In this document: piece by piece, positions 5,664-8,572 of the stretch
Numbering within the stretch: position 1 is the stretch's first letter
Layout of the letters: every line of letters starts with the position of its first letter
NCBI GenBank assembly: GCA_030624805.1
Contig: JAUXJL010000072.1
Coordinates: forward strand, 1 to 8,572
Length of the DNA: 8,572 nucleotides
Reading direction: 5' to 3'
DNA from: Acidimicrobiia bacterium
GTDB taxonomy: Bacteria > Actinomycetota > Acidimicrobiia > Spongiisociales > SHLN01
Notes under the pieces: generated by a model
Told to the model about the DNA's origin: nothing
The model's input: the letters and a program-made list of their open reading frames with translations, nothing else
Databases searched by the model: none
Translations under genes and position numbers: made by a program

Positions 5664-6824
5664 TCAGGGGCAGATAGCGTCCACCGTCGGGAAAGGATTG
5701 ACGGGGTCTCCACCACCAGGGTGAATCTGAAAGTGGAGGTGGGGATAGGCCTCGGGCGCATTCCCGGTGCTGCCGACTGTGCCCAGGGAGGCGCCCACGG
5801 CAACGTCTTGCCCTTCGGCGAGGCCGTCGGCCCAGGCATCCAGGTGGGCGTAGTAATACTGATTTCCGCTGTCGCCGTAAAACCAGATGGTCATGCCGCC
5901 AAGACCACTGTTCCGGAGGCTGCCCACCCTGCCCGATTCGATGGCTACCAGCGGTGTGCCCCGGTCGGCCATCATGTCGACTCCCTGATGTGTCCGCCCA
6001 CCCGAGCGCGGTGCCCCCCAGGTGTCTCGGAAGTGATGGGGCCCCTGGATGGGACAGACCAGCCCTCCCACCGGGATAGGCGGAGTGGTCGTTGTAGTCG
6101 TGGGAACGGTCGTTGTGGTGGTTCCGTTCTCAACCGTCGTGGTCGTCGTGCTCGTGCCGACAGTGGCTGTAGTTGTGGTTGGAGGGCTGGTGGTCGTCGT
6201 TGTCGGCGGAGAGGTCGTTGTGGTGGTGGGTGGCAACGTAATTGTTGTCGTAGTGGCGTTGTACTGGACCTCGGCCTCATAGGCGGCCGCCAACTCGTTG
6301 TATGCCGCCTCGAGGATCTCTACTTCACGTTGAAACTGCTCGATCCGGTAGACGGCGTCGGCTTCGGCTGCATCGAACGTTTCGATTTCGGTTGAGAGAA
6401 ATTCAAGGCTGAGCTCAATCTCGCCGATCTCCTCGGCCTTAGCCGCTACTGCAGCTTGGTCGGCAGCTAGCGACGCTTCGAGATACGTGAATGCGGCCGA
6501 CCGCTCCAACCAGGTCCCGTCGCGAACGCCGTTGAACAGGGCGAGCGATCGTACGACGGCGGCATCCACGAGCTGGCGATACGTCTCTTCGGTGTCGGCT
6601 GCGTAGATGATCATTTCGTCGAACTCGAACTGGATGAGTCCTGAGGTATCGCTGGCGACCCGCTGATCCCACAGCGCGGTATCGAGCTCACCAACCGCTT
6701 CTTGAAGCTCGAGTCTCAGGTCGCGGAGGTCTTCGTCGGTGATGGCCGTGGCCGGTGACACTGCTGTCGCCAGTACGAAGATCGCGACGAGGAGCATGAC
6801 TGTCCGCCTCAATCCAGCGCCCAC
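5664..6824 (-). CDS. Exported M23 (LytM-type) peptidase with coiled coil and Thr-Pro linker (386 aa)
   Basis: Residues 1-27 are a signal peptide (LRRTVMLLVAIFVLATAV, cleavage near SPATA|IT). Residues 28-185 are alpha-helical and Glu/Ala-rich, a likely coiled coil. Residues 191-249 are a Thr-Pro linker (TTTTTSPP-type blocks). Residues 255-380 are the M23 domain with its zinc ligands His279 and Asp283 (HQGVD), catalytic His327 (YYAHLD), and His362 and His364 (HLHF). Cys257 and Cys385 bracket it and could form a disulfide. Active M23 enzymes cleave peptidoglycan crosslinks outside the membrane; with all catalytic residues present I expect activity. The coiled-coil plus M23 layout resembles EnvC/NlpD-like proteins, though those often have degenerate sites. 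The GTG at 6824 gives a 16-bp overlap with the upstream metallo-hydrolase gene. TTG at 6812 (TTGA overlap) and ATG at 6797 are alternatives, but GTG or TTG keeps the positive N-region. Translational coupling is likely. Confidence 0.88.
   Translation of the reverse strand: MGAGLRRTVMLLVAIFVLATAVSPATAITDEDLRDLRLELQEAVGELDTALWDQRVASDTSGLIQFEFDEMIIYAADTEETYRQLVDAAVVRSLALFNGVRDGTWLERSAAFTYLEASLAADQAAVAAKAEEIGEIELSLEFLSTEIETFDAAEADAVYRIEQFQREVEILEAAYNELAAAYEAEVQYNATTTTITLPPTTTTTSPPTTTTTSPPTTTTATVGTSTTTTTVENGTTTTTVPTTTTTTPPIPVGGLVCPIQGPHHFRDTWGAPRSGGRTHQGVDMMADRGTPLVAIESGRVGSLRNSGLGGMTIWFYGDSGNQYYYAHLDAWADGLAEGQDVAVGASLGTVGSTGNAPEAYPHLHFQIHPGGGDPVNPFPTVDAICP
6078..6254 (-). repeat. Thr-Pro low-complexity linker coding stretch
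   Basis: The DNA coding for residues 191-249 of the M23 peptidase is an imperfect ACN-rich array (blocks of four to six Thr separated by Pro-Pro). Read on the plus strand it is GTN-rich and gives a spurious poly-valine frame. Such tracts vary in length by slippage and are often O-glycosylated in Actinomycetota. That last point is inference. Confidence 0.8.
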
Positions 6825-7567
6825 TTTTCGCCGGTTTGGGAGACCCGGCCCTCGGCCGCGAGCTTGCGCAGGTGGGCGTCTGCAGACAGGGTGGCAAGGG
6901 GAATCAACGATGCGTCGAGACCCGGGTAGACGGCCGCCACCACCCCAGCGGTTGTGATCGGACCTCCACCGAGAGCGACAACAACCTGCTGCTCACGTTG
7001 GCGGCGATGGGCGATGTACTCGGCCAGGACTGCTTGGGGATCGTCGATTACGTTTCCGTGGCCCGGATAAATGCGCGCGGGGGCAAGGTCGGCGAGCCGT
7101 TGCAGGGTGGTCATGTAGGCGGACATATCCTCCACCACCACGGTGGTTCCCGATTTGATCGTGTCACCAGTGAAAACGCCGTTACCGACGGCGTAACACA
7201 TGGAGTCTGGGGTGTGGCCGGGTGTGTGAAGCACCGCGATCACCTCTGTTCCTACGTGGACACCATCACCATCGGCAACCGCCGAGATTGCTTGAAAGCC
7301 CCCATAGCTGCCGAATCCGTAGGACGGAACGCCGTACTCGGCCGCCAAGAGGTTGGCGGCCGGGGAGTGATCAAGGTGGTGGTGGGTAACCAGAACACCG
7401 ACCATCACGAAGTCGGCAAGAGCCGTTCGTATCCCTTCGAGATGTGAATCGATCTCGGGTCCCGGGTCGACTACTACGGCCTGACCCTGCGAGGAAACAA
7501 TGTAGCTATTAGTGCCGGCGCCCGTGAAAGGACCCGGATTGGGTGCGAGAATTCGTGTGATATCCAT
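6809..7567 (-). CDS. Metallo-beta-lactamase-fold hydrolase, LACTB2-like (252 aa)
   Basis: This is a binuclear-metal MBL-fold enzyme. The N-terminus NPGPFTGAGTNSYIV (10-24) followed by VVVDPGP (31-37) is typical of LACTB2-like proteins. Metal ligands are visible: THHHLDH (His62, His64, Asp66, His67), His118 in HTPGHTPDS, Asp135 in GDTI and His170 in YPGHG. Residues 200-250 form the C-terminal winged-helix domain of this subgroup (TAGVVAAVYPGL, then DAHLRKLAAEGRV). Human LACTB2 is an endoribonuclease for single-stranded RNA, but bacterial relatives include other hydrolases (glyoxalase-like), so the substrate is unknown. There is no signal peptide, so it is cytosolic. It probably heads a two-gene operon with the overlapping M23 peptidase, whose products work in different compartments. 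Its ATG lacks a Shine-Dalgarno sequence and sits 5 bases after a GATAAT box. Confidence 0.9.
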   Translation of the reverse strand: MDITRILAPNPGPFTGAGTNSYIVSSQGQAVVVDPGPEIDSHLEGIRTALADFVMVGVLVTHHHLDHSPAANLLAAEYGVPSYGFGSYGGFQAISAVADGDGVHVGTEVIAVLHTPGHTPDSMCYAVGNGVFTGDTIKSGTTVVVEDMSAYMTTLQRLADLAPARIYPGHGNVIDDPQAVLAEYIAHRRQREQQVVVALGGGPITTAGVVAAVYPGLDASLIPLATLSADAHLRKLAAEGRVSQTGEKWALD

Positions 7568-7572
7568 AGAGC

Positions 7573-7578
7573 ATTATC
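7573..7578 (-). promoter_or_regulatory. Candidate -10 box (GATAAT) of the metallo-hydrolase gene
   Basis: GATAAT matches five of six TATAAT positions and ends 5 bases before the ATG at 7567, placing transcription start at the start codon. There is no Shine-Dalgarno sequence. Just upstream on the same strand is a 7-bp inverted repeat (7582-7602) in the place expected for an operator over the spacer and -35 region. Confidence 0.4.
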
Positions 7579-7581
7579 GGT

Positions 7582-7621
7582 CGTCGCACTTCACATGCGA
7601 CGGTCGTCGGGAAAATCCCGA
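7582..7621. repeat. Two adjacent inverted repeats upstream of the metallo-hydrolase gene
   Basis: CGTCGCA (7582-7588) and TGCGACG (7596-7602) form a perfect 7-bp stem with a 7-base loop. Four bases on, TCGGGA (7607-7612) and TCCCGA (7616-7621) form a 6-bp stem with a 3-base loop. The first overlaps the expected promoter of the metallo-hydrolase gene and may be an operator. The second could be an end or terminator of the IS110 relic next to it. Neither role is shown by the sequence alone. Confidence 0.5.
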
Positions 7622-7659
7622 AGTTCACAGCCGAAATCCTCACCTGGCCCACGCGCCCC

Positions 7660-7846
7660 CCGGACCTGGAGGGCTTCTCGGTTTGGTTGATCCACCCTCG
7701 AGGCGTCGTTCGATGAAGGCCTGAGCGTCGGAGTGGATAGGGATTTGGGTGATAGCGCGCCAGGGGTGGAGTGCTGCGTTGGTTTGCCGGTTGCTGCCCC
7801 GGTTGAGGCGGAAACGGGCGTTGTCGGCTGACCACACCGGGATAGG
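7660..7846 (-). pseudogene. IS110-family transposase, C-terminal fragment
   Basis: The minus strand reads PIPVWSADNARFRLNRG, then SNRQTNAALH and, after a one-residue irregularity, AITQIPIHSDAQAFIERR and LEGGSTK. This is the end of the Transposase_20 (IS116/IS110/IS902) domain, whose usual form runs PVSSG..RHRLNRGGxRQxNxALHxIALTRxRxHPxxRAYxERRxxEGKTKREALR. The expected continuation (NREALQVRG) is found in another frame, so a frameshift lies near 7680. The frame is closed upstream by a TGA at 7847-7849. All of the N-terminal DEDD nuclease domain is gone, so this cannot transpose. The open frame continues to a stop at 7640 with unrelated sequence. The fragment belongs to a run of insertion-sequence debris. 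Confidence 0.75.
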
Positions 7847-8324
7847 TCACTCTCCCAGCAGGTTTCTACCCCGCCTGAGCGAAACGGACGTCAATTCGAC
7901 TTGGAGGACCGAGGCGCGCGTAGGCTGTGGCGTCCGTGGATTCGATAGATCCACGAAAGTCGTCTGCGCCTCTGGGATGAGGGCACCATCGGTGGCCTGC
8001 ACCAAGAGCTTGGGTCTCCTCCGACTCGGGGTAATACAACGTCACCGAGAGCTGCCAGATGCCATCATCATCCTCGGCGACGATCAACTGGCGGACAATC
8101 TCGTACTGAAACGATCGACCCTCCCCCCAGTCGTAAGAGCCCCACTGGAAGAGCAGCATGTCGCCGTCTTCGTCGAGGGCAACAACGTCCTCAGCACGCT
8201 CGAACTGATACCACTCCAGCATCACATCCACTGCTGTGACCGCATCCAGGGTATCCGGATCAGCGCCCCAGGATGCGAGGAAGCGATCAAAAGCGGCAGG
8301 AGCTTCGGAAGTCAGCACCAGCAC
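7847..8324 (-). pseudogene. Frameshifted gene of unknown function
   Basis: From a GTG at 8324 the frame codes for an acidic, plausible globular protein (SWGADPDTLDAVTAVDVMLE, then DEDGDMLLFQWGSYDWGEGR and IVRQLIVAEDDDGIWQLS). After LYYPESEE the reading turns into Arg/Gly-rich, unlikely sequence ending at 7866. Dropping one base near 8012-8016 continues it as PKLLVQATDGALIPEAQ, TTFVDLSNPRTPQPTRASV and LQVELTSVSLRRG to a TGA at 7847-7849, which reads far more like protein. The frame is also open for eight codons upstream of the GTG (from a stop at 8349), with no ribosome binding site or signal peptide, so the 5' end may be lost. The IS110 fragment begins right after the TGA in the same frame. 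I recognise no family. An assembly error at the frameshift is possible; decay next to insertion sequences is the alternative. Confidence 0.55.
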
Positions 8325-8425
8325 ATACTCTCTTGGTCCGCTGAATTGTCAGAATCGGTTGCTACCGACCAACCGCAATCTGTGCGGCTATGACCGCTCG
8401 ATGCGTGTTGTCGGCTCTAGGGGCA

Positions 8426-8500
8426 CTATAACACTTCGGTGAGTTTCTCCGATGGTGTCATCCAATCCAGGGTTTGACGAGGCCGGCCGTTGAGCGGGTC
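8426..8500 (-). pseudogene. IS30-family transposase, C-terminal fragment
   Basis: The minus strand reads DPLNGRPRQTLDWMTPSE followed by KLTEVL and a TAG stop. This is the usual C-terminus of IS30-family transposases (LNxRPRKTLGWxTPxEKLxELL), which carry a DDE catalytic core upstream. Only about 24 codons remain; the same frame upstream gives LLPSSTD, which may be a relic of the YLPKGTD segment normally about 15 residues further away, and then closes with a stop. The bases just after the stop (GTGTTATAGTGCCCCTAGAG on the minus strand) look like the terminal inverted repeat that often overlaps IS30 transposase stops. Non-functional remnant. Confidence 0.65.
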
Positions 8501-8572
8501 AGTTGAACTCGGCAACAGCCTCCTTGGTGGTTACAACTGCGCCGGCAATGAAGCCAAAGTTGACGAGTGCGG
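8499..8572 (-). CDS. C-terminal end of a gene entering from the right edge
   Basis: On the minus strand the frame from the edge to a TGA at 8499-8501 reads ALVNFGFIAGAVVTTKEAVA then EFN. Codon third positions are mostly G or C, and the amino-acid run is plausible: a hydrophobic strand or helix followed by a helix. Twenty-three codons are too few to name a family. The stop overlaps the start of the IS30 fragment, so the gene may have been cut short by the element, or this frame may be coincidental. Confidence 0.35.
   Translation of the reverse strand, partial: ALVNFGFIAGAVVTTKEAVAEFN

Noticed and set aside
6049..6282. Poly-valine plus-strand frame that mimics a membrane protein
   Set aside because: It is the complement of the Thr-Pro linker codons (ACN read as GTN), not a gene.
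5361..6395. 344-codon open frame on the plus strand opposite the M23 peptidase
   Set aside because: It is antisense to a gene with all M23 catalytic residues, and the product is Gly/Arg/Cys-rich without domains. GC-rich coding strands often leave such open antisense frames.
7574..7581. ACCGATAA on the minus strand as a second sigma-28 -10 element
   Set aside because: Seven of eight -10 positions match, but at N15 spacing the -35 position reads TCGC, with no TAAA-like box, so an ordinary -10 is preferred.
7749..8393. 214-codon plus-strand frame across the right-hand debris region
   Set aside because: The minus strand carries recognisable IS110 sequence and a more protein-like frame; the plus-strand product has no motif or start signal.
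1..8572. CRISPR array, tRNA, rRNA, or an intact defence or mobile system
   Set aside because: No regularly spaced repeats, cloverleaf or rRNA signature were seen, and the only mobile-element genes are C-terminal fragments.

Overview
The window looks like a chromosomal piece of a high-GC actinobacterium-like organism. The clues are GC-rich third codon positions, several genes with no Shine-Dalgarno sequence but a TANNNT -10 box a few bases before the start codon, and a secreted peptidase with the long Thr-Pro linker common in Acidimicrobiia-type proteins. That placement is inference; there is no rRNA, tRNA or phylogenetic marker in the window.

Left part (1-2120): two overlapping lipoprotein genes on the minus strand (the second runs off the left edge), a divergent GNAT-like acetyltransferase, and a small 80-residue protein of unknown function. 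Directly upstream of the small protein is a near-consensus sigma-28 (FliA/WhiG-type) promoter. It faces a convergent ridA (enamine/imine deaminase).

Middle (2123-5490): erpA/iscA-like Fe-S insertion protein and an Mrp/ApbC P-loop ATPase are transcribed divergently from a 99-bp gap, an iron-sulfur maturation pair. A 323-bp gene-free stretch follows, holding a 167-bp palindromic element with 7-bp subrepeats and possible 5-bp flanking direct repeats. Then comes a 495-residue exported protein with four FG-GAP/VCBS-like calcium-loop repeats and two CHRD-type domains.

Right part (5664-8572): a minus-strand pair encodes a LACTB2-like metallo-hydrolase and, overlapping its end, an exported M23 (LytM) peptidase with coiled-coil and Thr-Pro linker. 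Beyond them, 7640-8572 is a decayed accessory region: a C-terminal fragment of an IS110-family transposase, a frameshifted gene of unknown function, a C-terminal fragment of an IS30-family transposase, and the last codons of a gene entering from the right edge.

I see no CRISPR array, tRNA, rRNA or intact mobile element. The points most worth a second look are the sigma-28 promoter and its unknown small protein, the palindromic intergenic element, the insertion-sequence graveyard with its frameshifted gene, and the cysteine-less Mrp.
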